64,000 nt of DNA, taken from Amycolatopsis cihanbeyliensis (GTDB lineage: Bacteria > Actinomycetota > Actinomycetes > Mycobacteriales > Pseudonocardiaceae). This document shows positions 56,904-64,000 of the stretch, piece by piece. The DNA lies in the NCBI RefSeq assembly GCF_006715045.1, contig NZ_VFML01000002.1, positions 806,001 to 870,000 on the forward strand. The letters are read 5' to 3'. Both the position numbers and the translations under genes were made by a program. The notes below the pieces were generated by a model that was not told the origin of the DNA, searched no databases, and was given only the letters and a program-made list of their open reading frames with translations. The number at the start of each line of letters is the position of its first letter. Within the stretch, counting starts at the first letter, position 1.

Positions 56904-57435
56904 CGAAGAAGACCGTCTCGCCCTCGCCCTGCAACCGCACGTCGAACCGGTAACCGCCCGCGGTGGGCACGGCGATCAGGGTGTCCCTGCGCCCGGCCGG
57001 AACCGCGGCGAGCACCGGGTCGGTACGGTGCTGCTCGGCGTGTTCGGGGAAGTAGATCCTGGTCACCACGCGTTGCAGCAGGCCGCGGGCGAACACCGAG
57101 ACGTCGATATGCGGGGCCTGCCCCGGCAACGCACCCGGCAGCACGGTGCGGATGGCGTAGCTGCCGTCCGGTTCGGTGGGGCAGCGGCCGAAGCCGCGGA
57201 ACCCCGGCACCGCCCCGCGCGGGTCGTCCGGGTGGTCGAAACGTCCATCCCGGTCGGCCTGCCAGGTCTCCACCAGCGCGTCCGGGACCGGCTCACCCGC
57301 GCCATCGGACACGACCCCCTTGATCCACACCGTGTCCGCGCCCTCGTCCGCGGTCACCGCGGGCCCGTCCGTCCACGGCAGCCCGATGGAAAGAAACGGC
57401 CCCACCGTCTGCGAGGGAGTACTCCCGAGGTTCAC
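56896..57435 (-). CDS. pcaG: protocatechuate 3,4-dioxygenase alpha subunit
   Basis: A 179-residue intradiol-fold subunit. It opens SQTVGPFLSIGLPW, has LVETWQADRDGRFDHPDDPRG split through the sheet, and ends with PHIDVSVFARGLLQR, typical of the alpha chain, which lacks the second iron His. It forms the 3,4-PCD complex with PcaH, whose gene it overlaps by 4 bases. Confidence 0.93.
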   Translation of the reverse strand: MNLGSTPSQTVGPFLSIGLPWTDGPAVTADEGADTVWIKGVVSDGAGEPVPDALVETWQADRDGRFDHPDDPRGAVPGFRGFGRCPTEPDGSYAIRTVLPGALPGQAPHIDVSVFARGLLQRVVTRIYFPEHAEQHRTDPVLAAVPAGRRDTLIAVPTAGGYRFDVRLQGEGETVFFDV

Positions 57436-58223
57436 TCGTCCTCCTCGTCCTCGAACACCGAGGCCTCCCTGCCCCGCAGCACGATGTCGAACTCGAAGGC
57501 CAGCGCCCAGGACTCCACCGTGCGGCTCAGGTCGAACCGGGAGATCATCCGCTCCCGCGCCTTCGGGTCCGGCACGGAGTTGAAGATCGGGTCCTGGTCG
57601 AACAGCGGATCGTCCGGGAAGTACATCTGGGTGACCAGCCGCTGGGTGAACGCCGAGCCGAACACCGAGAAGTGGATATGCGCCGGCCGCCAGGCGTTGT
57701 CGTGGTTACCCCAGGGATAGGCGCCCGGCTTGACGGTGAGGAACTCGTACCTGCCCTCGTCATCGGTGAGCGTGCGACCGACGCCGTCGAAGTTCGGGTC
57801 CAGCGGCGCGGGCCAGCGGTCCCCGATGTGCCGGTAACGTCCGGCCGCGTTGGCCTGCCAGATCTCCACCAGCGAGTTGCGCACCGGGCCGCCGTCCCCG
57901 TCCAGCAGTCTCCCGTGCACCAGGATCCGTTGCCCCACCGGCTCGTCCTCGTGCTGCCGGGTCAGATCGTTGTCCTGCGGGCCGATCCGCCCTGGGCCGA
58001 GCAGCGGCCCGGTGACCTCGGTGAGCCGCTGCGGCAACAGCACCAGCGGCCGCTTCGGGTGCCGCAGCGCGGTGGAGCGGTATGCCGGGGAATCCAGCGG
58101 AGGGTGCGTTCCCTCGGGATCACGCCGGTAGGCAGGCAGTCTCAGTGCTTGTCTGGAAACGCGCGACACGATCGGCTCGGCGGGGCTCGGACTCCCGTCA
58201 CGACCATCACCTCCGCAGTTCAT
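57432..58223 (-). CDS. pcaH: protocatechuate 3,4-dioxygenase beta subunit
   Basis: A 263-residue catalytic subunit that cleaves protocatechuate between its hydroxyls. LPAYRRDPEGTHPPLDSPAY is the family N-terminus, AGRYRHIG and GAYPWGNHDNAW supply the Tyr ligands, and RPAHIHFSVFG the two iron His. The ATG at 58223 was chosen because GGGGAGG lies 6 bases upstream; it adds about 27 residues before the conserved start. The 87 bases up to pcaJ hold nothing else. Confidence 0.92.
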   Translation of the reverse strand: MNCGGDGRDGSPSPAEPIVSRVSRQALRLPAYRRDPEGTHPPLDSPAYRSTALRHPKRPLVLLPQRLTEVTGPLLGPGRIGPQDNDLTRQHEDEPVGQRILVHGRLLDGDGGPVRNSLVEIWQANAAGRYRHIGDRWPAPLDPNFDGVGRTLTDDEGRYEFLTVKPGAYPWGNHDNAWRPAHIHFSVFGSAFTQRLVTQMYFPDDPLFDQDPIFNSVPDPKARERMISRFDLSRTVESWALAFEFDIVLRGREASVFEDEEDE

Positions 58224-58310
58224 GCGCCCGCCTCCCCGCTCGTGGGCTCCGCCGAACGCGCGTTCCTCCACTCACCACCGCAGGTACCAGCGGTTCTCGA
58301 ACGCTCTCTC

Positions 58311-59066
58311 TCATGCGCTCACCTTCTTCAACTCGCGCAGCACGCTCAACTCCCACTCGGTGGGCGCGGGGGTCACCGCGAGGTCCTCGGCCACCCGCAA
58401 CGGCCAGCCCGTGGCCGCGCGCGCCTGCTCCGGTTCGATCCCCGGATGCACTTCGGTGAGGGTCAGCTCGGCGGTGTCCGGATCGGGACGCAGCATGCCG
58501 AGATCGGTGATCACCAGCGTGGGCCCCGCGCCCGGCAGACCGAGCCGCCGCCGGTCTCCCCTGCCGGAACCGTGCCCGAAGGAGGTCACGAAGTCGACCT
58601 CGTCGACGAAGGCACGGGCACCCTGCCGTAGCACCACGAACACCTCACGGCAGGAGGCCGCGATCTCCGGCGCGCCGCCCGCGCCCGGCAGGCGCACCTT
58701 CGGGGCACCGTAGTCGCCGATCACCGTGGTGTTGATGTTGCCGAAGCGGTCCAGCTGGGCCGCGCCGAGGAAACCGACATCGATCCGCCCCGGCTGCAGC
58801 CAGTAGTTGAACACCTCGGGCACGCTCACCACCGCGTCCGCGGTCTCGGCCAGCTCACCGTCCCCAATGGACAGTGGAAGGCGGGAAGGCTTGGCACCGA
58901 GACAACCCGACTCGTAAACCAGGGTGAGATTCGGCGCGTGCAGCCTGCGCGCCAGGTTGGCCGCCGTGCTCGGCAGCCCGATCCCCACGAAGCACGAGCT
59001 CCCCTCGCGCAGCGCCCGCGCCGCCGCCACGCTCATCATCTCGTCCGCGGTGTAGGCGGTGTTCAT
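58311..59066 (-). CDS. pcaJ: CoA-transferase subunit B (3-oxoadipate type)
   Basis: A 251-residue CoA-transferase subunit. VGIGLPSTAANLARRLHAPN is near 26, and NLTLVYESGCLGAKPS near 50 lies where the catalytic Glu (YESG) is expected. GGAPEIAASCREVFVVLRQ is near 150. With the subunit encoded at 59223 it transfers CoA to beta-ketoadipate. Its ATG at 59066 is the end point of a chain of ATGA overlaps through two 80-base repeats. Confidence 0.88.
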   Translation of the reverse strand: MNTAYTADEMMSVAAARALREGSSCFVGIGLPSTAANLARRLHAPNLTLVYESGCLGAKPSRLPLSIGDGELAETADAVVSVPEVFNYWLQPGRIDVGFLGAAQLDRFGNINTTVIGDYGAPKVRLPGAGGAPEIAASCREVFVVLRQGARAFVDEVDFVTSFGHGSGRGDRRRLGLPGAGPTLVITDLGMLRPDPDTAELTLTEVHPGIEPEQARAATGWPLRVAEDLAVTPAPTEWELSVLRELKKVSA

Positions 59067-59146
59067 ATCTCGGCTCCTACTCGCCGCGCTCCTCGGCCCG
59101 CTGGCCGGACCTGCGATGCTCGCTCGGCGTCGCCTTCGGTGTTCAT
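59063..59146 (-). CDS. mini-ORF 2 of the pcaI-pcaJ relay
   Basis: A 27-residue reading frame (MNTEGDAERASQ... ending RRVGAEI) from the ATG at 59146 to a TGA that overlaps the pcaJ ATG. It is identical to mini-ORF 1. Its last residues VGAEI resemble the end of PcaI (VGAEV). It is probably translated because it links coupled genes, but a function for the peptide is doubtful. Confidence 0.45.
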   Translation of the reverse strand: MNTEGDAERASQVRPAGRGARRVGAEI

Positions 59147-59226
59147 ATCTCGGCTCCTACTCGCCGCGCTCCTCGGCCCGCTGGCCGGACCTGCGATGCT
59201 CGCTCGGCGTCGCCTTCGGTGTTCAT
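59143..59226 (-). CDS. mini-ORF 1 of the pcaI-pcaJ relay
   Basis: The first of two identical 27-residue frames. Its ATG at 59226 overlaps the pcaI stop (ATGA) and its own stop overlaps the ATG of mini-ORF 2 at 59146. Ribosomes ending pcaI can thus reinitiate here and pass on to pcaJ. The purine-rich stretch GTAGGAGCC just before each ATG may serve as ribosome site. Confidence 0.45.
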   Translation of the reverse strand: MNTEGDAERASQVRPAGRGARRVGAEI

Positions 59227-60032
59227 ACCTCGGCTCCTACCTGCTCCCGCAGCCACCGGCCGAACTCGGCGCGGTCCCTGCTGATCGCGTCCCAGGCCTG
59301 GTAGGACTCGTTGTCCCGGTCGTAGTAGTCCTGCGCGTAGGAGGGGCGTGCCCCGAACGGAACCTCGGCGACCGCGGTGACCGCCCACGCGGGCAGCACG
59401 ATCGCCCCCGGCCGTGGCGGCAGCTCCCCGACCACCTCCTCCACGGTGACCAGCGACCGTTTCGCCGCGAGCACGGCCTCCTTCTGCACCCCGGTGATCC
59501 CCCACAGCTGCACGTTGCCCGCCAGGTCCGCACGCTGGGCGTGCACGATGGTCACGTCCGGATTGAGCGCGGGCACGGCGGTCAGTCGCTCGCCGGTGAA
59601 CGGGCAGGTGACCGGCTTGATCGTGTCGGTGTGCTCGGGCAGGTCGGTGCCGGTGTAACCACGCAGCACCGCGAACGGCAACCCGGAGGCACCGGCCACG
59701 TACCGGTTCGCCATCCCGGCATGGCTGTGTTCCTCGATCTCCAGCGGCACCGGCCAGGAGTTCTGCACTGCGTCGCGGAACCGGTGCAGCGAGCCGACCC
59801 CGGGGTTGCCACCCCAGGAAAAGATCAACTTGCTCGCGCAGCCCGCGCCGATCAGCTGGTCGTAGACGATGTCCGGGGTCATCCGCGCCAGGGCAAGGCC
59901 GGTCCGCCGCTGGCGGATGATCTCGTGCCCGGCCGCCACCGGGATCAGGTGGGTGAAGCCCTCCATCGCCACCGTGTCGCCGTCCCGCACCAGCTCGGCG
60001 ACGGCCTCTCGTAAGCCGATGACCTCGGCCAT
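59223..60032 (-). CDS. pcaI: CoA-transferase subunit A (3-oxoadipate type)
   Basis: A 269-residue CoA-transferase subunit. MAEVIGLREAVAELVRDGDT opens it, GCASKLIFSWGGNPGVGSLH lies near 75 and NPDVTIVHAQRADLAGNVQLWG near 160. It is first in the leftward pca operon. I chose the ATG at 60032 as the family start; an in-frame GTG at 60065 would add 11 residues. pcaB and pcaF, also needed for the pathway, are not in the window. Confidence 0.87.
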   Translation of the reverse strand: MAEVIGLREAVAELVRDGDTVAMEGFTHLIPVAAGHEIIRQRRTGLALARMTPDIVYDQLIGAGCASKLIFSWGGNPGVGSLHRFRDAVQNSWPVPLEIEEHSHAGMANRYVAGASGLPFAVLRGYTGTDLPEHTDTIKPVTCPFTGERLTAVPALNPDVTIVHAQRADLAGNVQLWGITGVQKEAVLAAKRSLVTVEEVVGELPPRPGAIVLPAWAVTAVAEVPFGARPSYAQDYYDRDNESYQAWDAISRDRAEFGRWLREQVGAEV

Positions 60033-60089
60033 GGTCACCCCGTTCGGTCGGCTGTTCCGCACCACCAGTAGTTCGCGATGCGCACATCA

Positions 60090-60104
60090 GTTCTCTTGTC
60101 GAAC
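60090..60104. promoter_or_regulatory. possible IclR operator upstream of pcaI
   Basis: GTTC (60090-60093) and GAAC (60101-60104) form an inverted repeat with 7 bases between, in the divergent region between pcaI and the dehydrogenase gene; another GTTCGCG lies at 60071. PcaR/PobR-type regulators bind GTTC/GAAC palindromes, so this is a plausible site for the IclR protein at 54868. Confidence 0.35.
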
Positions 60105-60186
60105 ATAGCGTGAGCGTAGGTGGTCGTCAACGCGAAGCCGGATCGCACCCTGGATTTCCGCCCCATCGAGTGGCTACGTTGCCTGC

Positions 60187-61158
60187 ATGACGAAGCCACC
60201 CAAGATCGTGGTGACCAGGGCGATAGCGGAGCCCGCGATGAAGGTGCTGCACGAAGCGGGCGAGGTGTGGGCACCGGATCCGGACCGGAAGCTGCCACCG
60301 GGGGAACTGCACGAGGTCGTCGCGGGCGCCGACGGCGTGGTGAGCACCCTGCAGGACCGCATCGACGGCGCGTTCGCCGACGCCGCGGGCGCCAACCTGC
60401 GCGTGGTCTCCACGGTGGCCGTCGGCTACGACAACGTGGACCTGCCCGCGCTCGGCGCGCGCGAGGTGATCCTGACCAACACCCCGGGGGTGCTCACCGA
60501 CGCCACCGCCGATCTCACCTTCGGCCTGCTGCTCGCGGTCACCCGCAGGCTGGGTGCGGGCGAGCGGCTGCTGCGGGCACGCCGGCCGTGGGAGTTCAAC
60601 CTGGGCTTCATGCTGGGCACCGGGTTGCAGGGCAAGTCGCTGGGCATCGTCGGGCTGGGCCAGATCGGCACGGCGGTAGCGCGCCGGGCGCGCGCCTTCG
60701 GCATGCGGATCCACTACACCGGCCGCGGGCGCGCCGCCCCGGAGCTGGAAGCCGAACTCGACGCGCGGTTCCTGTCGATGGAGAGCCTGCTCGGCACCGC
60801 CGACATGGTGTCCCTGCACTGCCCGCTGACCCCGCGGACCCGGCATCTGATCGATGCGGGCGCGCTGGCCGCGATGAAGCCGGGCGCGTTCCTGGTGAAC
60901 ACCACCCGCGGGCCGGTCGTCGACGAGCGGGCGCTGGCCGACGCGCTGGAGGGCGGGGTGATCGCGGGCGCCGCCCTGGACGTGTTCGAGCGCGAACCCG
61001 AGGTGGAGCCACGGTTGCTGGAGCTGGACAACGTCGCGCTCGCCCCGCATCTCGGCTCGGCGACGGTGGAGACCAGGACCGAGATGGCCCTGCTCGCCGC
61101 CCGCAACGTGGCCTCGGTACTGGCCGGGAACGGCCCGCTGACGGAGGTCCGCCCGTGA
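60187..61158 (+). CDS. D-2-hydroxyacid dehydrogenase (glyoxylate/hydroxypyruvate reductase type)
   Basis: A 323-residue NAD(P)H-dependent dehydrogenase. GIVGLGQIGTAVARRARAFG near 155 is the cofactor site. The catalytic Arg lies in NTTRGPVVDERAL near 240, the Glu near 270 and the His in ALAPHLGSATVETR near 285. Since it overlaps a glycerate kinase gene (GTGA), reduction of hydroxypyruvate or glyoxylate is the likely reaction, giving glycerate for the next enzyme. Confidence 0.88.
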   Translation: MTKPPKIVVTRAIAEPAMKVLHEAGEVWAPDPDRKLPPGELHEVVAGADGVVSTLQDRIDGAFADAAGANLRVVSTVAVGYDNVDLPALGAREVILTNTPGVLTDATADLTFGLLLAVTRRLGAGERLLRARRPWEFNLGFMLGTGLQGKSLGIVGLGQIGTAVARRARAFGMRIHYTGRGRAAPELEAELDARFLSMESLLGTADMVSLHCPLTPRTRHLIDAGALAAMKPGAFLVNTTRGPVVDERALADALEGGVIAGAALDVFEREPEVEPRLLELDNVALAPHLGSATVETRTEMALLAARNVASVLAGNGPLTEVRP

Positions 61159-62285
61159 CCGGGCCGAGGGTGGTGGTCGCGCCGGACAAGTTCAAGGGCA
61201 GCCTGACCGCCGTCGAGGCGGCCGAGGCCATCGGTGCGGGCGTGCGGGACGCGCTGCCGGACGCCGTGGTGACGCTGTGCCCGGTCGCCGACGGCGGGGA
61301 GGGCACCCTGGATGTCCTGCTGGCGGCCGGCGGGCACCGGGTGGACCTCCGCGTCCGCGGGCCACTGGACGATCCGGTGGACGCCTGGTACGTGGTGCTG
61401 GACGGCACGGCCTACCTGGAGTCCGCCCGGGCCTGCGGCATCGAGTACGTGACCCCGTCGCCACAGGTCGCGCTGGCGGCGCACACGTGCGGGGTCGGCG
61501 AGCTGGTGGCGCACGCGCTGGATGGCGGCGCGCGCGGGCTGGTGCTCACCGTCGGTGGAACGGCCAGCACCGACGGGGGCGCGGGCATGCTGCGGGCACT
61601 GGGCGCGGAGATCCTGGACGACGCGGGCGGGCCGATCGACCTCGGCGGCGGCGCGCTGGGAGCCGTCCGGAAGGTCGACCTCGGCGAGGTGCACCGGCGG
61701 CTCGGTGGCGCCGAGGTCAGGGTGGCCACCGACGTGACCAACCCGCTGCTGGGCGAGCGCGGTGCCGCGGCCGTGTTCGGCCCGCAGAAGGGCGCGGGAC
61801 CCGCGGAGGTCGCCGAGTTGGACGCCGCGCTGGCGGCCTGGTCACGGGCGTTGGTCGCGGCCGGGGCTCCCCCGGTCGCCGCGATACCGGGCGCGGGCGC
61901 GGGCGGCGGGGTGTCCGCAGGCGCCATGGCGGGCCTGGGCGCCACCGCCGAGTCCGGCTTCGACCTGGTCGTCGAGCTGACCGGGGTCGCCGCGGCGCTG
62001 GCCGAGGCCGACCTGGTGATCACCGGCGAGGGCTCGCTCGACGCGCAGAGCCTCGACGGCAAGGCACCTGCCGGGATCGCCACCAGGGCGGGCGAGCGAG
62101 AGGTGCCGGTGCTGGCCGTCGCCGGGCGCGTGCTGCTCGGCGAGGCCGAACTGGCCGCGGCGGGTATCGCGGCCAGCCGTGCGCTGGTCGACCATGCCCC
62201 ATCGGCGGAGCACGCCCAGCGTGCCGCCTACCCGCTGCTGCGCGAACAGACCGCGACCCTGCTGCGCTCCTGGCTCGCCCGCTGA
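61155..62285 (+). CDS. glycerate kinase (GarK/GlxK family)
   Basis: A 376-residue glycerate kinase. VVVAPDKFKGSLTAVEAAEA at the start, PVADGGEGTLDVLLAAGG near 45, VGGTASTDGGAGMLRALGA near 135 and GEGSLDAQSLDGKAP near 295 are diagnostic. It phosphorylates glycerate to 2-phosphoglycerate. The GTG at 61155 overlaps the dehydrogenase stop, so both act together in channelling C2/C3 acids into glycolysis. Confidence 0.92.
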   Translation: MTGPRVVVAPDKFKGSLTAVEAAEAIGAGVRDALPDAVVTLCPVADGGEGTLDVLLAAGGHRVDLRVRGPLDDPVDAWYVVLDGTAYLESARACGIEYVTPSPQVALAAHTCGVGELVAHALDGGARGLVLTVGGTASTDGGAGMLRALGAEILDDAGGPIDLGGGALGAVRKVDLGEVHRRLGGAEVRVATDVTNPLLGERGAAAVFGPQKGAGPAEVAELDAALAAWSRALVAAGAPPVAAIPGAGAGGGVSAGAMAGLGATAESGFDLVVELTGVAAALAEADLVITGEGSLDAQSLDGKAPAGIATRAGEREVPVLAVAGRVLLGEAELAAAGIAASRALVDHAPSAEHAQRAAYPLLREQTATLLRSWLAR

Positions 62286-62302
62286 CCTCGGTGGGAAGTC
62301 TC

Positions 62303-62360
62303 GGTGGGAAGTCGCCGCAAGCTTCCTGGTGGCAGGGGAACGTGCCGGCGACTTCCCACC
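62303..62360. terminator. hairpin between glycerate kinase and HesB-like genes
   Basis: GGTGGGAAGTCGCCG (62303-62317) pairs perfectly with CGGCGACTTCCCACC (62346-62360). The loop of 28 bases has a further TTCCT/AGGGGAA pairing. A partial copy of the left arm (GGTGGGAAGTC) stands just before it at 62290-62300. The genes converge here, so it should stop transcription from both sides. Confidence 0.7.
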
Positions 62361-62365
62361 TCCGG

Positions 62366-62677
62366 CTACTGAGCCGGCTGGTCACCGTCCGCAGAAGCCT
62401 GCTGCATCACGGCGAAGTTGAGCTGCCCCTGGTCGTCCTGCTGGACATCGAGCACCTTGTCGTCGAGGAACTCGGCGGCCTGCGGCTCGAGGAACACCTT
62501 GGCACCACCCTCGGTACCGAGCACCTGGTCGCCGTCCTCGGGCTCGTTGGCCACGGAGAGTGCGAGCTGGGCCCCGGCGTCCTGTTGAGCCTGAACCGAG
62601 AAACGCAGCCCCGAGTTCTCCTGTTGTGCCGTGAGGGCGCTGATCGCCTCGGCGGCCGCGTCGGTCATGGCAAGCAT
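62366..62677 (-). CDS. HesB/IscA-like protein without cysteines
   Basis: A 103-residue protein with the A-type carrier layout: MLAMTDAAAEAISAL, GLRFSVQ near 23, GAQLALSVANEPEDGDQVL near 35, and VFLEPQAAEFLDDKVLDV near 60, the usual HesB order. The three cluster-binding Cys of IscA/ErpA are absent and there is no Cys at all. So it probably does not carry Fe-S clusters. Acidic and Gln-rich at the end. It is a single-gene unit; the 199 bases upstream to the ANTAR gene hold no other gene. Confidence 0.8.
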   Translation of the reverse strand: MLAMTDAAAEAISALTAQQENSGLRFSVQAQQDAGAQLALSVANEPEDGDQVLGTEGGAKVFLEPQAAEFLDDKVLDVQQDDQGQLNFAVMQQASADGDQPAQ

Positions 62678-62876
62678 GTTCGACCTTCCCTTCGGTCGCG
62701 GTCGTTGCGCTGTGCCACCCCCACGGTAGGGGTGGGTTACGTCGGGCGCTCGGGGTGGGCGAGACTAATCGCGCCATCGCAGGTCACGGCCTCGGCCGGA
62801 GAGCCATCCTGGTCACGCAGCGGAAACGTCCCACGTCTGCGCGGGCACGCGCGGCGGCCCCGCTAAGCTCTCGTCC

Positions 62877-63662
62877 GTGACCAACGGCGACCTCGCGCCG
62901 GCCGCCCGGCTCCGCCTCGGCCCGGAACTGCTGTCCACCCTGCTCGACTACCTTCGCGGCGAGATCGCCGGCTGCCTCGGCGCGGGGCTGTGCACCGCGG
63001 CGGCGGAACCGCGCCTGCTGGCCTCCTCCGGAGTGGCCGCCGAATTCGACCGCCTGCAGCGGGAACTGGACTGTGGCCCCACCACGCATGCCGCGCGCGA
63101 GCAGGAAGCCGTGTCCTCCGCCGACCTCGCCACCGACGAGCGCTGGCCGGAGCTCGCGGCCGCGGTGGCCGCGCGCCCGGACGGGCCATCACCGCTGGCC
63201 GCGAGGGCGGTGGCGGGGAGCTGGGACGACGAGGGGCCGATCGTGTTCACGCTCTACCTCGACCACGAGCCCACCGCCACGGACCTTCGCACGATCGAAC
63301 AGGTAGAGCCCATGCTGGCCATGTCCGCGGCCCTGGTGGAGTACTGCTCGGACGAGGTGCTGCGCGCCGACCAGCTCGTCCAGATGGTCGAGCACCGGCG
63401 GATCATCGAGCAGGCCAAAGGGATGATCATGGCCGCGTGCCGCTGTGACGCCGAGACGGCCTTCCGTTCCCTGGTCGTGGCCAGCCAGCACTTCAACGTG
63501 AAGCTGCGCGACCTCGCGGTGGCCACCGTGGAACTGGTCGGCGACGCCCCCGCCGAGGAGGCCCCTTCCGAGTTGCTGGGTGCCAAGGGAACGGTCGAAC
63601 CCGCGGGGAACAAGGCCAGGCATGCCGCGAACCGAATGTGGGCGGCGTTGGACTCCGGTTGA
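62877..63662 (+). CDS. GAF-ANTAR RNA-binding regulator
   Basis: A 261-residue protein with a degenerate GAF domain (about 15-160) and an ANTAR domain (about 170-225: VQMVEHRRIIEQAKGMIMA, then AFRSLVVASQHFNVKLRDLA). ANTAR domains bind paired RNA hairpins and prevent termination. The tail after 225 is of low complexity and ends NRMWAALDSG. The GTG at 62877 gives the usual N-terminus. Repeat element copy B begins 18 bases after its stop. Confidence 0.85.
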   Translation: MTNGDLAPAARLRLGPELLSTLLDYLRGEIAGCLGAGLCTAAAEPRLLASSGVAAEFDRLQRELDCGPTTHAAREQEAVSSADLATDERWPELAAAVAARPDGPSPLAARAVAGSWDDEGPIVFTLYLDHEPTATDLRTIEQVEPMLAMSAALVEYCSDEVLRADQLVQMVEHRRIIEQAKGMIMAACRCDAETAFRSLVVASQHFNVKLRDLAVATVELVGDAPAEEAPSELLGAKGTVEPAGNKARHAANRMWAALDSG

Positions 63663-63679
63663 GAAGCGCGGTTCAAGGA

Positions 63680-63847
63680 GGGTTATTCAGAACGACCCAG
63701 CGACCGCGGGCCGCCAGGCCCATGGTCACCGCGGCGCGCAGCGCCACCGTGTGGGTGGCGGTGGGCGACGGGCGGGAGGTCGTTGCAGGTTACAGCAGTA
63801 GTGACGCACACTACGGACCTGAATAACCCGACCGCGGAATAAGACAC
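63680..63847 (+). repeat. dispersed element, copy B (terminal inverted repeats, short ORF)
   Basis: The second copy of the element at 28308-28472, in the same orientation. Arms GGGTTATTCAG (63680-63690) and CTGAATAACCC (63819-63829) are perfect inverse copies. The core is nearly unchanged and the shared tail ends AAGACAC (63847). The internal ATG at 63722 opens 34 codons, one more than copy A through a 3-base insertion, ending at a TAA in the right arm. The 153 bases from 63848 to the window end show no gene or clear structure. Confidence 0.75.
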
Positions 63848-64000
63848 AGGACGCGCGCCCACGCATCACGCCGGTCAGGCACCTTCGTCACCAGCTCCTG
63901 GCCGAGACATGATCGTTCTCGCCCGAAGGAGTGGTTGCCGAGCTCGGAGGCCTTCCGTAACGTGGGGGTCACGGTTGAGCAACCAGCCGAAGGGAGCGGG

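Larger units (their letters stand above)
59061..59240 (-). repeat. 80-base tandem repeat between pcaI and pcaJ
   Basis: Units 59061-59140 and 59141-59220 are identical; a third, partial and slightly changed unit covers 59221-59240, inside the end of pcaI. Each unit contains one ATGA start/stop junction. Perfect identity of 80 bases in a region with no selection at that level points to a very recent duplication. Confidence 0.9.

Overview
The window is GC-rich actinobacterial DNA, most likely from a Pseudonocardiaceae-type genome (Amycolatopsis and relatives). Reasons: very high third-position GC, many GTG starts, dense ATGA/TGATG gene overlaps, a WhiB protein, a GAF-ANTAR protein, ALF-repeat and DUF4360 secreted proteins, a Cgl0159-type inositol operon and an actinobacterial pca layout. 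The genus is an inference. No rRNA, tRNA, CRISPR array or recognisable transposase was seen.

Layout, left to right. 1-450: start of a DUF2961/GH172 gene running off the left edge. 503-5167: leftward acyl-CoA/steroid-type beta-oxidation operon (thiolase, SRPBCC, MaoC hydratase, SDR, acyl-CoA dehydrogenase). 5321-7922: an O-methyltransferase facing a class A penicillin-binding protein whose transpeptidase motifs are all degenerate. 8002-17014: a leftward operon behind a tandem glycine riboswitch, gcvP-gcvT-gcvH-glyA-lipA-sdaA, followed by a GntR/FCD regulator; it reads as a complete glycine to serine to pyruvate route with its lipoylation enzyme. 17150-23865: an amine-catabolism locus (APC permease, glutamine-synthetase-like ligase, class I amidotransferase hydrolase, aldehyde dehydrogenase, SDR), best explained as gamma-glutamylation of ethanolamine or a polyamine, with a secreted intradiol-dioxygenase-like gene set among them. 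24386-27288: two DUF4360 paralogues, small SRPBCC and TetR genes. 27280-38196: myo-inositol catabolism (iolG-like, LacI regulator with a double operator, iolE, sugar ABC transporter, iolC, a Cgl0159-family aldolase, iolB, iolD), the last seven genes joined by start/stop overlaps. 39269-43153: a low-GC, scrambled accessory island with an intact and a broken ALF-repeat gene around two unknown immunity-like genes. 43324-54871: a form II CO-dehydrogenase-type molybdenum hydroxylase (coxSLM, coxG) and its maturation genes (xdhC, VWA, MoxR, MobA-like), split by a partner-switching block (SpoIIE phosphatase, anti-sigma kinase, WhiB, STAS). 54868-60032: protocatechuate branch (pcaIJ, pcaHG, pcaD, pcaC, IclR regulator). 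60187-62285: hydroxyacid dehydrogenase and glycerate kinase. 62366-63662: a cysteine-free HesB-like protein and a GAF-ANTAR regulator.

The most unusual signals are: (1) a roughly 165-bp element present twice (28308-28472 and 63680-63847) with terminal inverted repeats that covary between copies and an internal short reading frame kept open through a 3-nt indel; (2) two identical 80-bp tandem units between pcaI and pcaJ that form a relay of 27-codon mini-ORFs, each coupled to the next by ATGA; (3) the catalytically degenerate penicillin-binding protein; and (4) the ALF-repeat island. All product names rest on motifs and gene context read by eye; no database search was run.
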